Assembly (NCBI GenBank): GCA_004154925.1
Contig: QJNS01000271.1
Span: 38,913-102,912, forward strand
Length of the DNA: 64,000 nucleotides
Direction: 5' to 3'
From: Monosporascus cannonballus
Lineage: Eukaryota > Ascomycota > Sordariomycetes > Xylariales
Shown here: piece after piece, positions 1 through 14,079 of the stretch
Numbering within the stretch: position 1 is the first letter of the stretch
Layout of the letters: each line of letters starts with the position of its first letter
Notes under the pieces: model-generated
Databases searched by the model: none
Told to the model about the DNA's origin: nothing
The model's input: the letters and a program-made list of their open reading frames with translations, nothing else
Position numbers and translations under genes: made by a program

Positions 1-3000
1 CGCCGTAAGCTCTTTGGATAACGTAAATTAAGGCGCAATTATTTCGGGTTGTTCCATCGTTACTGGTAAAAGTTTTTTAACAAACGCTAGGCGCCCATAA
101 GACTTTTAACGGGTTCCTAGATATTTTCGGAATCCGGATTATTTTCCACTTAATTAGATACTGGGTAAATCCGTTTTGTTTTCGTATATCGAAAGTTTTC
201 TTTATCTTATATGCTTATTCGTCTTCTATTTCCATATTGTCTTATGCCGTATACACTTTGATTATATCCGTTATTAACTCGAATAAAAAAACGTAAAAAA
301 TTAAATAAAATTTAACATTTGGTAAAAATTCTAATTAATAATTATTTTCTAAACTTTTCTCAATAATTTTGTATAAACCTGTATATTTGAAATCGAGGTT
401 TTTATTAGGTCGTTATATTTAAATATCTTTAATATCTAACAAAACTTATTTCGTTTTTTTAAAACCTAATTTATTTCACCTTTTTTAATTATAACACTTA
501 GTTATTTGGTTTCGTATAAATTTTAATTCCTGTTTTATTTTTTAATGCAACTATCGTAATTATTTTAACTTAAAAATTATTCTAATATTAATTAGACCAT
601 TATTACGCATTTCTTTATAAATTTCTGGAATAAAACCAAAATTTACTTTCGCTAATATTATTTTAATGCTTTCGTAATAACTGATATTATAGGCCAATTA
701 AGTAACAGGTAATTTCTTAATTTAATTAATTTATTCATAATTAATATAATATTATAGGTATATTTTTAAACCTTGATTTATTTATTTTGTTTATTTATTT
801 ATTTAAGGGTTAAATATGTTTAATAACTTATAATTTAGGCCGATTTATGCCCTAAAGCCTTGCCAAAACTTAGATGCAAATATCGATTATTTATTTAAAT
901 TAATTTTTATTAGTAATCCGTATGTCTTAAAAATATTTTGAAAGAAAATATTAGCCATTTGTTCGGTATTTATATCATTATAATATAATTAAAAAAACAA
1001 AATTTCGTAAATCGGTTAATAATTACGAAAATATTATAGTAATATATTTTTATAACTCGATTTGTTAATATAAGAAATTTAATAATAAAGTCGAATATAA
1101 CTAAATACTATAGTTGCTTTATAATTGGTAATAGCTGTAATTTTTCATATGATTTATATCATGCAATTTTTGCTTTAGCGCAAATATCGCATTACCGTAT
1201 AATTTTCTATACTATTAATTTCATTCTAAAAAAAGAATATATATATTAAAGCCGTTTTAAAATTTTGAAAATCCTTAGATATCCATATAACTAATATTCA
1301 TATATCTTTTGTATTAAATCATTTTAATATTTTTCTGGAATTTACATCTGATTGGTTTTTTCGCTTTCCGGGAAAGCGTTAATATATTACTAAATCTTTT
1401 AATATATATTACAACGTATTATCCAAATTATTGTAATTTATCGAGGGCGTAAATACTTTTTTATAATGGTATTAAAAATTATAGGATTAATTTTAATTAA
1501 GTTTTTTTTCGAAATTTGGTTATTTGTTTAAAGCATTTACTTTATTATTTTTAAGCCCTTTTTATAGATAATAACGAAATCGAAATTCGCCAATTTTTCT
1601 GCATATCTTAATTATCGTCTTATACATTTTCTAGTCATAATAAATCGGGTAAGATTTCAATAATCTTTATAAATTTTGGCCTGGTATAAATTTCCTTTTA
1701 AAAAATACCTAAATTTTCGAAATGCCATATTAATAGCCATAAATTCTTTACTTGGAATACCGTAATTAAATTCGGTTCCTTTTAATTTCTATAAAATGAA
1801 TATAATAAGGTATAATTTGTCTTAAATATTTTATTATTTAATTATTACGCTTAACGCATAATCTGAAATATCGGTTTTTAATTTAACAAGGCGGTTTAAA
1901 TCGTATATAATTAATAATAATTTATTAATAATGATATTTTTAATATGCTGAAATACCCTTTCTGTATTTGACATCTATTTAAATTTTCTTTTTCGTAAGA
2001 TTCGTTAAAGCCATAATTATTTTGCTACAATTTCGAATAAATTTTGTATAATAATTAGCAAATCCGAAACATATTTGTATCTCCTTAACCGTTATGAACA
2101 TTTATTATTGTGTAATTACAGCGATTTTCTTAAAACTTATCTGAATATAACCTGGAATAATAATATATCTTAAATATCTTAGTTCTTATTTATGGAATTA
2201 ATTTTTTTTCTTATATTAATAAATAACTTTACGTTTTATAAAACTTAAAAAGCTTTATAAACGTATTCTACGTATATTTTTTCCGTTTCCGAAACAATAG
2301 GAATATCGTCGCGATAACATACAACGAAAATATAGAGGTATTTTCGTAATACATAATTGATTATTTGTAAGAAAGTTGCTGGTACGTTCGTAAATCTTAT
2401 TAATACAACTAAATACTTAAATAATTTATATTTCGTTTTACAAGCTGTTTTTTATTCGTATCTTTTTTTAATGTTAATAAGGTTACATCTATTTTTAAAA
2501 TTGAATACCCTAAACTATTTAGTTTTATAAAATCGGTTTCTTATTTCCGTAATTAAAAATAATAGTATTTAATCTTTAATCGTAATATCGTTTAATTATC
2601 GGTAATTAACTATAAGTTGCAACTTACCGTTCTTTGTTAGTAAAAAAAATATTAAATACCCTGTTAGTAACTTTAAAGACCGAATTTATCCTTTTTATAA
2701 CCGATTTTTTAGGTATTTTCGGAAAATACGTAATTCGTTTCCGTTAAGGTTATGAATAGAATAAAACCTCGTCAAAAACTCATCCTTGACGATTATTTCA
2801 TAAATTTATTTGTTATATTCTGGTAATTTCGTATCGAATTCTTTTCTAAAGAACTGTTCGTATCTATAATATAATGGTAACATATTAATTAGATTTTCCA
2901 ACTTTTAAAGCTGTTATTATCGTTTTAAATTATTATTTAATTGCCTTAATTTCTCTTTAATAATAATAACGATATATTATATTCTTCTTTAATACCCGTT

Positions 3001-5500
3001 TTTTTCTTATATCTTATCCTTTTAGGTAATAAATTTTTTGTCATATTCTTATCTTTATATTCGTCGTTATTATCGATCGAATATTAAGATCTTAATTTTT
3101 TTCGTTTATTAATAGGGAATAAAATAAATTTCACCCAATTAGTTTTACCGTTAATTGAAATCCCCATTGGCATATCCATAATAATTCTAAACTTATATCG
3201 TAATTCCTAAATCAAATAATATCGAAATTAATTATTTAATATCATACTTAGACAAAACTGTTAAGGTAATTAATTTTGTATATGATTCTTCCGTTATTAT
3301 TAGCAAATTTCTAACCTTTAATATTTGCTGTTATATAAGGTTTTAATTTATATTTCCATAGCGATTTAAACTTATTAACCACATTTGGTATAATATAATT
3401 CCTACCCAGAACTCCATATTTTACTATTACGATATATTAATATATTTCGATTCGTATATTCAAAGTGATAAAATTATTAACGGCTTTTATCGTCGTATTT
3501 AAAGCTTTTCGTAAAAACTCTTTTTAATTTCTTTGGGTTTCGTTATTTTGCGGTTTTCTTATAAGTAATATTTTTCTTTTAACTTTTTTTCGAATTTATT
3601 AAGTCTTATTTACGTTCTTTCGTTTAAGACGTTAAACTGCTATATTTATCGTTATTAGCGGCTTACTTTCTCTTTAAATCGTATTAATTATTTTTAGTTT
3701 TATTATAATGTTTTTCTTTATCTAATAAAGTATTTTTTTATATTTGCGATTATATTTTATTATATAGCGTTTTAATTATCGTTTTAAAGAATTTCTTTAA
3801 ATTGATGTATATTTTCTTTAATAATTTTCCTTTTTTAAGCATCCGTAATAAATGCCAACTAAATATAAACATCCGTATTAATTTTTTAGTAATACTTTGC
3901 CATTATACGTTAAACTAACTTTTTTTCCGTTTAATAATTATATTATTAGTAATAATAAAAGGGGTTTTCCTACGAACATTACTTTCTTACGGGCCAACTT
4001 TCTACTTCGGCCAATTGCTAAACATCTTCTAGGGCTATAGTTCAAAAATGTCGATACCATTATTCGTCGTTTTTATTATTTCCGGTACGGTTTGGATAAT
4101 CGATTCCCTCATAATATATACCAATAATCCGTCCGTAAATATGTTATTTCCATTTCTCGTAATCGGCATATTTTCGTCGTCGACAGTATATAGTATATAT
4201 TCTGCCGTATCGATTAAAGATTCCGGGACAAAGTTTCGTTATTTAATTTTGATATTCGCGTAATTATCCTTATAATACTTTTTATTATACTTACAATATT
4301 TATTAAACCAGCCTTCCAGGTTTTCGCATTTTTTGTCAAATTTCTTATCGTAATAAGCTTTGCTATATTTGTCGCCATTGGGGACCTGGTATATATTTAA
4401 GCTAAATTATATTAATAGATTTATTTCCGTCCTTTTGATTTTTTCTGGATTATTCTTGAAGTACGAGTTTTTAATTATCTTAACGGGGCTTTTTAAATAT
4501 ATTGTACTATAATACCTTATGTCCCATTTTGCTATAATAATAATATTTAATTTGGCTTTAATTTTTTTATAAATAATTCTTAATTTCATAAATCTTAGTT
4601 CTATACTGTAAAAAGTGTTATTACGTCGAAACGTGCTAGTATTAACGATATATTAAGATTTATTATTATTTTTTCCTCTGATACTTTTAATATATTATAC
4701 GTATTATCGACCCTTAAACTCAATTATTATAATGATATAATCAGATAAATAATTAAGCTAATCGAACTTAAAGAATTTTTTTTCATTTTTAAAGGCCGTC
4801 GAAAAACTTAATTATTAATATTTTCTATCCTTAATTTAATTTAGTTATTAATTAAATCAACATATTACCCTAATTAGATATTAATCCTTTTTATTATAAT
4901 TATTAAATTTGCATTTGGGCTTTTAATTTTTCGTTTATTATTTCGAAAACTTTTATTATTATTTGTTCGAAATATTTATAATTATTATAAATTCGTATTA
5001 TTTTTAGGTTTCGTTTTTAAATTAGCAAAATAACGTACTTTTTTATAACGAACTTAAACCAAATAACCGTATTTCCGATAAATCGTCCTATTACTAATTT
5101 AATTCGTATATTAACCGTTATAAATCGAATAAGAAAATACCCGAAATATGCTCGGTATTAAGTTAAAAATAATTATAATTTAATTATGGTTTTGTTAAAA
5201 ACTTTTGGCTTAAAAGATTTAAAAACCTTTTTTAACTTTTTGGTAAAATTTAGCTAAATAATTTGGCTTATTCGAAAAACTCTTCTAGTTTCGAAAGCTT
5301 TTTTTTCTTATGTTTTTTATAAACGGCTTAAAGGGATATCGTAAAATCGTTATTATTTCTTTGAAGTTGAAAAATGGGTTCGTTTATGGCGTCTAATCGT
5401 CGAAAAACCTCTTCGCGAAAAAAAGGTTTTTTCTTTTTTTTCCTCGGATTCCATTTTGGTATCCGGATAATCAGAACCTTGGTAAATAAATTATTCGAGC
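1..5500 (-). pseudogene. A1 gag-pol polyprotein relic
   Basis: No single open frame remains, but fragments are readable on the minus strand. At about 4,040-4,262 a gag stretch reads ESLIDTAEY followed by VDDENMPITRNGNN and ends IIQTVPEIIKTTNNGIDIF; it matches the gag piece of element B at 47,841-48,023 (MIDTAKYMPYIVDNENI, then IFQTVPEII). A second gag piece (4,407-4,589) contains KSPVKIIKNSYFKNNPEK, also matched in B. The RT catalytic box lies near 2,300-2,340, where frame-shifted remains of a YLDDI-F-IFSKTE segment are seen. RNase H lies near 1,830-2,030. At 1-200 a chromodomain end reads NGFTQYLIKWK, then a PVKSLMGA segment. All these are standard parts of a gypsy polyprotein; the call rests on this order plus alignment with the sister copies. 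Confidence 0.75.
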
Positions 5501-5573
5501 TGTTTACTAATAAATATAATATTAGTAATATTACTTAAATTTTAACGGTATTTTTAAATAAAACCTTATAACG

Positions 5574-5951
5574 TATAACGGCTAAAACCTTTAATTAATT
5601 ATTAAACTTTAATCGTACGGATTTATATTAATAAAAGTATCGTAAAAGTTTAAATAATAAATATAATAACGTATTACGTTTCGTAATACCAAAAATATTT
5701 TAAATAACAAATTATTATTATAAATTAATATTATTTAAATTATAGAAATAATCAGTATATATTTATTAAATTTTAGTATTACTGCTTATTTTTACTTAAT
5801 TATATTTAGTGAATTCTTGCTAAGCGTTTATTTAACGCTGATTAGTCGTGCTTAGCAGATTTTTGCTAAGCATCTATTCCGTAACCTGAAAGGTGGTCCG
5901 TATTATTCTCGTTAACCGTTTTCTGAGGCCGGAACTTATCAGGTCGTAACA
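5574..5951 (-). repeat. A1 5' LTR
   Basis: On the plus strand it begins TATAACGGCTAAAA (RIP form of TGTAACGG) and ends GGTCGTAACA, so in element orientation it runs from TGTTACGACC to CCGTTATA, the usual TG...CA plan. It aligns with the other family A LTRs (29,036, 30,827, about 44,393 and 63,343). Shared landmarks are a TCGTACGGRTTTA block near the inner end and a GTAACGTATTACG-like block. An internal stretch near 5,815-5,890 repeats the word GCTAAGC/GCTTAGC. Confidence 0.8.
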
Positions 5952-8513
5952 TTTTAGCATTTTTTCAAAAATATCCACAATTATCTATCTACGAATTAAC
6001 CATATACAAGTACTTATTAGGTAAAAATTATAATAATAATAAAATATAATAAATTAAAAATTTTGGTATATTTTATAAATAAAGTTATTATTAAATACAT
6101 ATAAATATACGTAAGAATTGCTTTATTTTATAAATTAATTAAGATTAATAACGAATTATTTAATTTAATAAGATATTTAATTTATTGTACTTTATGAATT
6201 AAACGAAGATACGTTTACAAAAAAGGTATTTACGAAGATTTTAAAAGTAATTTATAATTTGTTTAAAATATATATTAATATTGTTACCAACCTTACGTAT
6301 TTTTTAAAACCCGAATAAAAATTGATTTTTCGATTTATTACATTACCACATTATTTTAAAGCTAAGCCGGGCCGGAAAAATAAAGCGACCTAAATTTACG
6401 AAACCTATAAATATTATAACTAAAGGAAATTATTTTTTTTAATGTTTCGATAATTAAAAGTTAAAAATATAAAAGTAGTTGTAAAAAATAATTGAAATAA
6501 CGACATTTATATGCCGAATTACACCGAAAAAGATATATTATTACGAAAATTAATATGTTAATAAAAAAAGCGAATAATAGATTTATTGAAATTTACAAAA
6601 CCGAAAACGAAAGTTGAATTTATCCGTTATTTAAAAAAATAACCTTTTCGAAATGGTAATATCGAAAAATTAGAATTGAACAAAATTTATTAATTGTTTT
6701 ATTTTTTCTTATTTAAAATAAATATTAGTGAAATAATAAAAATATTAAAAAAATACAAATAACTTAAACGTTATTTACTTTTCCATTATAGATAAAATTC
6801 AACATATTTAATTTAATTTCAAAATTTAAATTCTTATTACATTAATAATAAAGATTTCATTTAGCCTTATAAGATAAAGTTTATAAAGGCTTTTCAAAAA
6901 AATTAATTTAACAAATATAAATATAATATAACTAATACAATAAACGAAGTTAATATTAGATATACGTATTAATATACGTATTAATAAATTTATTGATTTT
7001 CGTTAGTTAAAAAAATATTATAATTTTTATATTTTCATAAAAACATTTTTCGTTTAGTATATTTTATAGTTACGGTAATAATTATGTAAATAAAATATTT
7101 TATATATAAAGATACCGAATTAAAATATAAATTACGTTTAAATATATAACCAAATATTTAACAAATAATAATTATATATAAAAAGTAAAATATGAAATAA
7201 ACAGAATTAAAAAGATAATAATAAAATATTTTTATTTTTTTATTGCATTATTGCATTATTATTATTAATATAATAATAAATTTACCTAAAATAAGTATTA
7301 ATAAATAAAAATGTTTTACGGCCATAATATATACCGTATTATTAATTACTAAAATTCATATATTTTCGAATTTTAGAAAATAAAAATCACAGCGAGCTGT
7401 ATTATCTTATTATAATAAGACGATTTGTTCGTTTTCCGAAAATTCCTTTCGAAAGTATAATTACATTTTTCGTTAAAAACGTTGATAAGAATTATTACCG
7501 AAATTAAGGTATTTACAAAATAATTAATCCGAATCGCGTATAACCGTCTTTATTCAATTAAAACATAATTTAAGGTCGATATTATATTAAACTATCAATT
7601 ATTGAAGCTTATTATATTATAAATACTTGAAAACAATTAATGTAAAATTCCATATGTTATTAAAATCGGATCTAACAATAAATTGTTAATAATATTTAAC
7701 ATATTTCTTTTGGCTTAATTTTAAATCATATAATCTAATTCGAAATCGTTTTTATCCTAAACCGCTTTATTGCAGCAAATCCTAATTCGTAATATATTTA
7801 TTATTTAAAAATGCATTATTGGGCTTATAACATTTACAAAAAAGCTTATTATTATTTTTTCGGCAGTTAAATTACGTAAAATACAATAAGATATCGATTA
7901 ATAAACTTATTAATATGTATTATATTTTTAATTAATACTTGTAACAAAAACTTCCTTCTATGACTTTAATATGTATTTTAAATTTATTATACATACTAAA
8001 ATTATTATTATATTATTCATAAAATTATGAATATACAAAAATAATGCAAATACTTATTATATAATAAAACTATATTAAAACGGAAATTTTGTACTTAACA
8101 AATAAATTGAGAAAAGGTTAAATAAATAATGAATGTTTTCGTATAAATTTTATAAAAGTCAATTTTAATAAATAACGTGATTAATTTATCTTTCGCCGTT
8201 TTTTGTAATACTTTTAATACGGATTACTAAATTTTAAAATTGTTTCTCGGTCGTATATTAAATAAGATTTTCCAGACCATAACCTTCGGGGAATACTATA
8301 GAATTAACGCGGTATATAATTTCTAAAACCATTGAATTTTACGTAGAAATATAAATTTTTAAATTTAAATTCGTATTAATTAATATAATAATTGTGTAGT
8401 TTGTAATTTATTCTGCGGTTTACAACGACGATGCCGAATCTACGTTTTAACCTTTTTTTATATTTAATAATTACGAATATTTTGTTTCGGAATTTATCCT
8501 TGTCTGGTAAAAG

Positions 8514-8615
8514 TAATCGGCGGTTACTATTGGAATAATCTGGTTATTTTTGTTATTCGAATTATAATCGGCTGTTATTATTAAGATAATTTGATTATTT
8601 TTGTGATTTGAATTT
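8514..8615. repeat. Two tandem 51-bp repeats
   Basis: Unit 1 is 8,514-8,564 and unit 2 is 8,565-8,615. They align base for base without gaps. Both begin TAATCGG, and a GTTATTATTG-like block precedes a GGTTATTTTTGT/GATTATTTTTGT block. The differences are mostly C/T and G/A transitions, as expected if RIP acted after the duplication. Confidence 0.8.
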
Positions 8616-8670
8616 CTGAGAGAAGAATTTCGTTTTTAAAAGAAAAAGAATTATTCTTACTAATAGTCGT

Positions 8671-8726
<56 letters not shown>
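8671..8726. repeat. (TAA)n microsatellite
   Basis: An uninterrupted run of about 18 TAA units. It is a simple repeat with no coding or regulatory role that can be inferred here. Confidence 0.95.
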
Positions 8727-8727
<1 letters not shown>

Positions 8728-9119
8728 CAATAAATTTGTAAAATGATTAAACTGTATATTATTACAGTTGAGTAAGGTTTCTCTTATAATATCGCCTAAT
8801 ACGCGATATAATAAAAAGATGGCTTTATTTATTAAGAAAGATATTTGAATTATATAAGGCGCGGAAAAATTAAAAAGAGAAATAATCGCAACTTTTCAAA
8901 ATTAATCCGAAAGGTCCGGAATAAAATGAACTTTAAAAAATGATTCAAATAATAAATGATCTCGTTATAATATTTGGCGTATATATGTTATTTGAATTTT
9001 AGAATTAAGTTTCCATCCGTATTAACTTTATATTTTTAACGTATTAACCTTTTATTTTAACGTATTAGTGTTCCGTTTTTAAAATATTAATTATGTACCG
9101 TGGCATTTAATAATATAAA

Positions 9120-9160
9120 TTGCAATATAATTCAAATATTATTTGAACTTAATATTGCAA
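9120..9160. repeat. 41-bp inverted repeat (hairpin)
   Basis: The arms TTGCAATAT (9,120-9,128) and ATATTGCAA (9,152-9,160) are perfect complements. Inner arms TTCAAAT and ATTTGAA continue the pairing with a small mismatch between them. No poly-T tract or gene is attached, so it is a palindrome rather than a terminator. Confidence 0.75.
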
Positions 9161-9194
9161 TACATTTCCGCCTTTTATCGACTTTTTTATCTAA

Positions 9195-9505
9195 ATTACG
9201 ATCGACGAAAAAAACTATGAGTCGGGCCTTATCGAAAAAGCTGTTAAAATAAAAAGTTAACTGCGAAAATTACATAATGCCTTATACGATAGAGATAAAA
9301 GCAGAAACGAAAATAAAAGCAAATATAAATTTAGGAAATAATTAAATATTAAGAACGGGAACGAATGTAAAGATGATTACATATCCGACGCAACGGATTA
9401 CGAAAAAAAAGGTAATAATAAATTAAACAAGGAGTCTAATTATGGAAACGAAAAACATTTTAACGAATCGGATAACGACGAATTATGTAATAGATACGCT
9501 TAAAA
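9195..9505 (+). pseudogene. Decayed charged reading frame, unknown
   Basis: One plus-strand frame keeps a hydrophilic, Lys/Asn/Glu/Asp-rich translation broken by only two or three TAA/TAG codons. Readable fragments are NYESGLIEKAVKIK, RKLHNALYDRDKSRNENKSK, ECKDDYISDATDYEKKG and ESDNDELCNRYA. Its composition differs from the Ile/Phe/Tyr-rich translations of nearby RIP DNA, which suggests former coding sequence. I do not recognise the protein. The remnant could be a low-complexity part of a transposon ORF. Confidence 0.3.
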
Positions 9506-9980
9506 TGAAGTTAAACCCCCAGCTTAGTAAGAGTTTAACTTACGGTCTCAAGATAATGTATAAAAATATTCGAACCATTTTTACGATTTAGTATTTTATT
9601 ATATTATATTTATTAAAGGACAAACGCGGAAATATTTAAAATATAATTTATATGGCGGTCGTAATTCCAAAAAGAAGCTGCTTTCGATAATAATTTAAAC
9701 AAAGCATTTTTTGAAAGAATTATCGTTTTTAATTAAAGCTTTCAATGTTAATAAAATTAACTTTATAACGCGATTTTAAAAATAAATCAACTAATAATAA
9801 TATATTCATCGTATTATAAAACCTGGATATAGTCGAAATCGAGTAAAAATCATTATAGTATTATTTTATTAAAATATTATATAAATGATATATTATACGA
9901 AAAGAATATTAACTCAATATAAAGAAATTTAAATCGCTATAAATTTTATTACGAGTAAGATTGCTTAATACGCGTTATAT

Positions 9981-10014
9981 ATCGTATTAATTATCGTATT
10001 AATTATCGTATTAA
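9981..10014. repeat. 12-bp repeat, three copies
   Basis: The word ATCGTATTAATT occurs almost three times in a row, the last copy ending AAG. Similar words recur at about 10,764-10,785. It lies directly right of the 18-mer TTGCTTAATACGCGTTAT (9,961-9,978), which occurs again at 16,378-16,395. Confidence 0.75.
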
Positions 10015-13000
10015 GTATAGTTTAAATATACCCGCTTAACGGTATTAAAACTTTATCTTAAATTAATTATTATATTATTAAAATATTAGCTAATTTATAC
10101 TTATTTTTTAATATTATCGAAAATTCTTATTTTACTAATTAGGTCTGGTATATATACCTTATTTATAATCTTTGAAACTTCCGTACGCTTATAAACAAAT
10201 ACGAAAAATACGCAAATAAAATCGTACGGTCGGAGTTATAAAATTTTCTTCCGAATTTCACATTTCGATAATTACCGATATTTGAACTTCCCCTAACCTA
10301 GTATAAGCTTTCCAAAGTATATATGTTTATTTTATTGACAAAAACTGAATATTTAAATACGTTCTAATTAATAGCCACCTGTATAAAAACAAAAGAAATT
10401 CGAATATTCGAACGTTGTATAAGAGGCGAAAAAATATAGACTTTATACAAAATTTCAGGTTGTAATAACGGATAATAAAACGAATTTCGATATAAAGTGT
10501 TTTAAGAAATGTATAAAAAAAGATAAATAAAAACAGGAGTGAATAAAAAGAGCGATTTATTTCTATTATTTTCGCATTCCTTATAAAATATTTACAAGCA
10601 TTTTTTAAACGTTTAAATATTACAAATAATATAAATATAAAAAAAGGGTTTAAAATAGAAAAAGACAAAAAAAAGAACGGCCAAAACTAAGCAAATCAAA
10701 TTTAATACGCTTAATCGTGTCGTAATAAAGGTACGTTAACTTTTGTTATCTCGCTAATAATATCGTATTAATTTTCGTATTAATTCTTTAGTTTGTTTAA
10801 ATCAGATACTTTGTAACATATTTTAATCTCAATATCGAACGTTAACAGCAATATAGGAGCATATAAGTTATTTTCAAAAGAAAAGGTATTTTAAATATTC
10901 AAAAGCTATTTTAACTTATTCAAGACGTAAATATTCGTTAGAATTTCGTAATATATATATTAATCCGAGTTCGTGGATTAAGACTTAGAATCGAAAATTA
11001 TATACGTTACGAAAATATAACTAGCTTCGAAAATACGAAAATTACTTAAAATAATATTAATTATTTAATCGAATTTTACAAATTAATTTTCCTATTATCA
11101 AAGCTGTTTGGCGTTTCGAAAAATTCAAATTATAATTATATTTGTGCAAAGTTTAAAATTATAAAAAAACATTTTCGCAAATACGAAATTCATGTATAAA
11201 ATTAAATTTTTTGTTAATATCGTATAACCTTATTTTAAAATATTATTTTGAACCATTTAAAATTGCTTTAAACATTATCAGCTTTATATCGATAAAATGT
11301 TTAAAAATAATAAATATTACTTTATATTCGTTATACGTTTATATTGTTTATCGGATTAGAAAATAAGGTTTATTTCGTTAATAATGTATCATTTAAAGTA
11401 TATAGGAAATTATAATCGAAAATATCCAAATTTGCCAAAAATATATACTTTTTTATATTATTCTTTTCACCTAGTAATACCCGTATTAATATTTAATAAC
11501 ATGGTTTTTCGAACTTATTAAATTCCGATAATAATTAACTTTATGAATAGATTCTTAATTATTATCTGCAAATACGTAAATTATGTAAGCTTTCGATATC
11601 AGGATTAATACGTTAATTAATATATAAATCCTTTTTTACCAAAATGCTTTTATATTTTAGCATAAAATAGAAATTCTTTTTCTTAGGCTAGCGGTATTTG
11701 TCTATAATGACATTTATATTTAAATTACTGCCTTATTAATAAAGCAAATGTAAATTTATATTAAATTAATTTATTCGTAACATTATTGTAAATTAACGTA
11801 TCTATTCCGAATTCACCTTCTTGTTTTATCCTATTTACCAAATGTGCGAAAAAGTGTATTGTCTAATATTTAGTACAATTATACACAAAATAACGAATTT
11901 ATTTAATTTACGAAACGTCGACAAAAAAGAAGTGGAACAAAATCTCTTTGCAAAAATTCGGAAATATAAGGTTTAAATATTAATTATTTTATTTCCGCTC
12001 TTAACGAAATTAATATTTTTCAACCCGTTTTTCAAACGATTATATCTCAAATCGATAACGGAATAATATCAAATATAATTAACTTTTTATTCAGTCAACA
12101 AATTTACGATAAAATTATCGCATAATAAAAATCTAGCTCATTAACGCCTTTAGCTAATACAGGCGCCAAAAAGCAAACGAAAACTGGAAATGCTATAATT
12201 AAATCGATAAAGGTATAAAATTTATTTTTATACAAATCTGGAAATTTTTATGGTAATCTGTTTAAAAATATATATTAACAACAAATACAAGTATTATTCA
12301 TTAATACAAGGAATTTAATTTAATTGTTTATAATTTTTTTAAACTTATAGCTTTTATTAAATAATACTTTATTGATAAACTCTTTTTATATAATTTTTTT
12401 ATTTTATTTTATGAAGATTTTTTAAATTTTATAATTTGAATTATGTTTTAAATTTGGATATCCAAACTTTTAAATATTATTTATTTTATATTTCGTATGA
12501 TATATATATATATAATTATATATTAAAAATAACAATTGCTTAAAAAAGAAATTTACAAATAAATTACTTGAAATATTGTTATATTCTTATTTCGTTTTAC
12601 ATTTATTTGTATAATATATTATAAATATTTACGTAATTATACTTTAATATAAGGATATATTTCTGTTAATTTTAAATAATTAGTTTCGATTTTAATATTA
12701 TTTTTTAAATATAAAAAATAATTTTTTCGTTATAGCGAATATAAGAATTCGTAAGCTTATACTTATATTAATTCACGCATTAATGTACATATTATTCTAT
12801 ATATTAATTTTATTTTAAAACCGCGAGTAATTTCGCAAACCAAAAATGTCAGAAATAAATACCTACCTAAAAGCAAAGTATAGTTAAGGATAAAAAGCAG
12901 AACCAAACCAATAATCAAAAAAACTCTTATAAATATAACCGGCACAATTAAAAAACTCGAATAATAAGATTTCGGTAATAAATATTTTAGGCCTTAGTAA

Positions 13001-13960
13001 TTAAAGTTTTTTAATTATTTTTATTATTAAATTATTATATTTCGAAAAATCCGTAAATATGAAAAACCTTTTAATCATTTAATATTGAAAACTTTATTTT
13101 AATATTTAGTACGCCAAATTATTTATGATTTATTTAACGGAATGTATTTCCGATTTAAATAGTTAATTATTAAAACTCTTTAAAACTAATTAAAATTATT
13201 TTTATTGCGTTTTTCATTAACATACTTACACTTACAGAATTTGAATTAATTTATATATTAATTATAAATAATTATTAGTTTATATATATATACATAATAA
13301 ACGTATTATTTTAATGATAAAAAATATTAAATTTATGTATTATATAATTAAAATAATACAGCCGGTTACTTTATTCAATCTTTTCAAATATAACAGTTTC
13401 ATTTCCGAATTCTTTTTTAATCCGCAAAATTACGAAAATTTATACATATTAAAATTAAAATAAACCATTTAATAAGTTCAAATCCGAAAACAATAATGAA
13501 AAAAGCAAATTAATAATAAAATAAAATATATTTTGTTAAATGAAAAGAAAGCTTACGCCGTTTTCGAATTATATATAAAGATTAAGTAAAATAATTATTA
13601 AGTTAATATTTAAGTAAAATTTATTATTCGATTTTTAATATAACAATAATAACAATTTTAAATTATTAAAATTTCTAAAACACTTAATCGCAAAAAATTA
13701 ATATATTACTTAATATAACATTGATTTTATTATATTAAATTAAGTCGATATATAATAATTAAATATATTAAATACGTTACTAGGATATATATTAATACAA
13801 TATTATATTATGGCTTATCTTATAAAATAATCATTCGATGTAAATATAATAATTAAATATTTTAATTTAAAATTTCATGTATATATAATAAATGTTTAAT
13901 TTTTAAAAGAAGTACTTACCCATAATAAATTATTCTCTATTTTAGATATTTACCGGTGGT

Positions 13961-14079
13961 TAATCCGTAATTTCATTTTACTCACGCACCTCTATTAACC
14001 ACCCCCGTAAACTTTTACCCACCCACGGATACCCGTGGTAGGAAATTTTAACGTGGGTGGGTGGGTAGTGCAAACCCTA
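13961..14079 (+). mobile_element. hAT-like right terminus with GGGTA/TACCC subterminal repeats
   Basis: The stretch ends TGCAAACCCTA at 14,069-14,079. Read inward on the minus strand this is TAGGGTTTGCA, an exact 11-bp match to the element end at 63,868-63,878. Inside it are many ACCC, GGATACCC and GTGGGTGGGTGGGTA words. Short T/CA(G)GG termini and dense subterminal repeats are typical of hAT transposons. Leftward the sequence merges into RIP-mutated DNA, so the body of the element is lost or unrecognisable. No transposase was seen, so the hAT assignment is inference. Confidence 0.45.

Larger units (their letters stand above)
1..5951 (-). mobile_element. A1: RIP-degraded Ty3/gypsy chromovirus (family A), 3' end outside window
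   Basis: This is the reference copy of family A. Read on the minus strand it runs from a 5' LTR at 5,574-5,951 through gag, protease, RT, RNase H and integrase, and reaches chromodomain remains at the window edge, so its 3' LTR lies outside. It aligns along its length with A2 (31,196-44,390 minus the D insertion) and with the pieces of A3. Stops and Cys-to-Tyr changes are scattered through every frame, so it cannot be active. It provides empty-site sequence for three insertions elsewhere: D in A2 (near 2,660), B in A3 (near 2,000) and A2 in A3 (near 905). Confidence 0.85.
5952..13960. other. RIP-mutated AT-rich stretch with no recognisable gene
   Basis: About 8 kb of very AT-rich sequence. 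Neither strand gave a gypsy, pogo or host-gene motif that I trust. It holds a two-copy 51-bp tandem repeat, a TAA microsatellite, a 41-bp hairpin, a 12-bp triple repeat and one faint charged frame, all listed separately. Open frames at 10,327-10,668 and 12,763-12,945 are Ile/Phe/Leu-rich as expected from AT bias. The DNA is probably older transposon material, because RIP acts on duplicated sequence, but I cannot name the family. Confidence 0.6.

Noticed and set aside
10327..10668. 113-codon minus-strand frame rich in Phe, Ile and Leu
   Set aside because: The composition is that expected from AT-rich DNA, there is no domain, and no sister copy supports it.
12763..12945. 60-codon hydrophobic minus-strand frame
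   Set aside because: Short, in AT-rich DNA, with no start context or homologue; it looks membrane-like only because of base composition.
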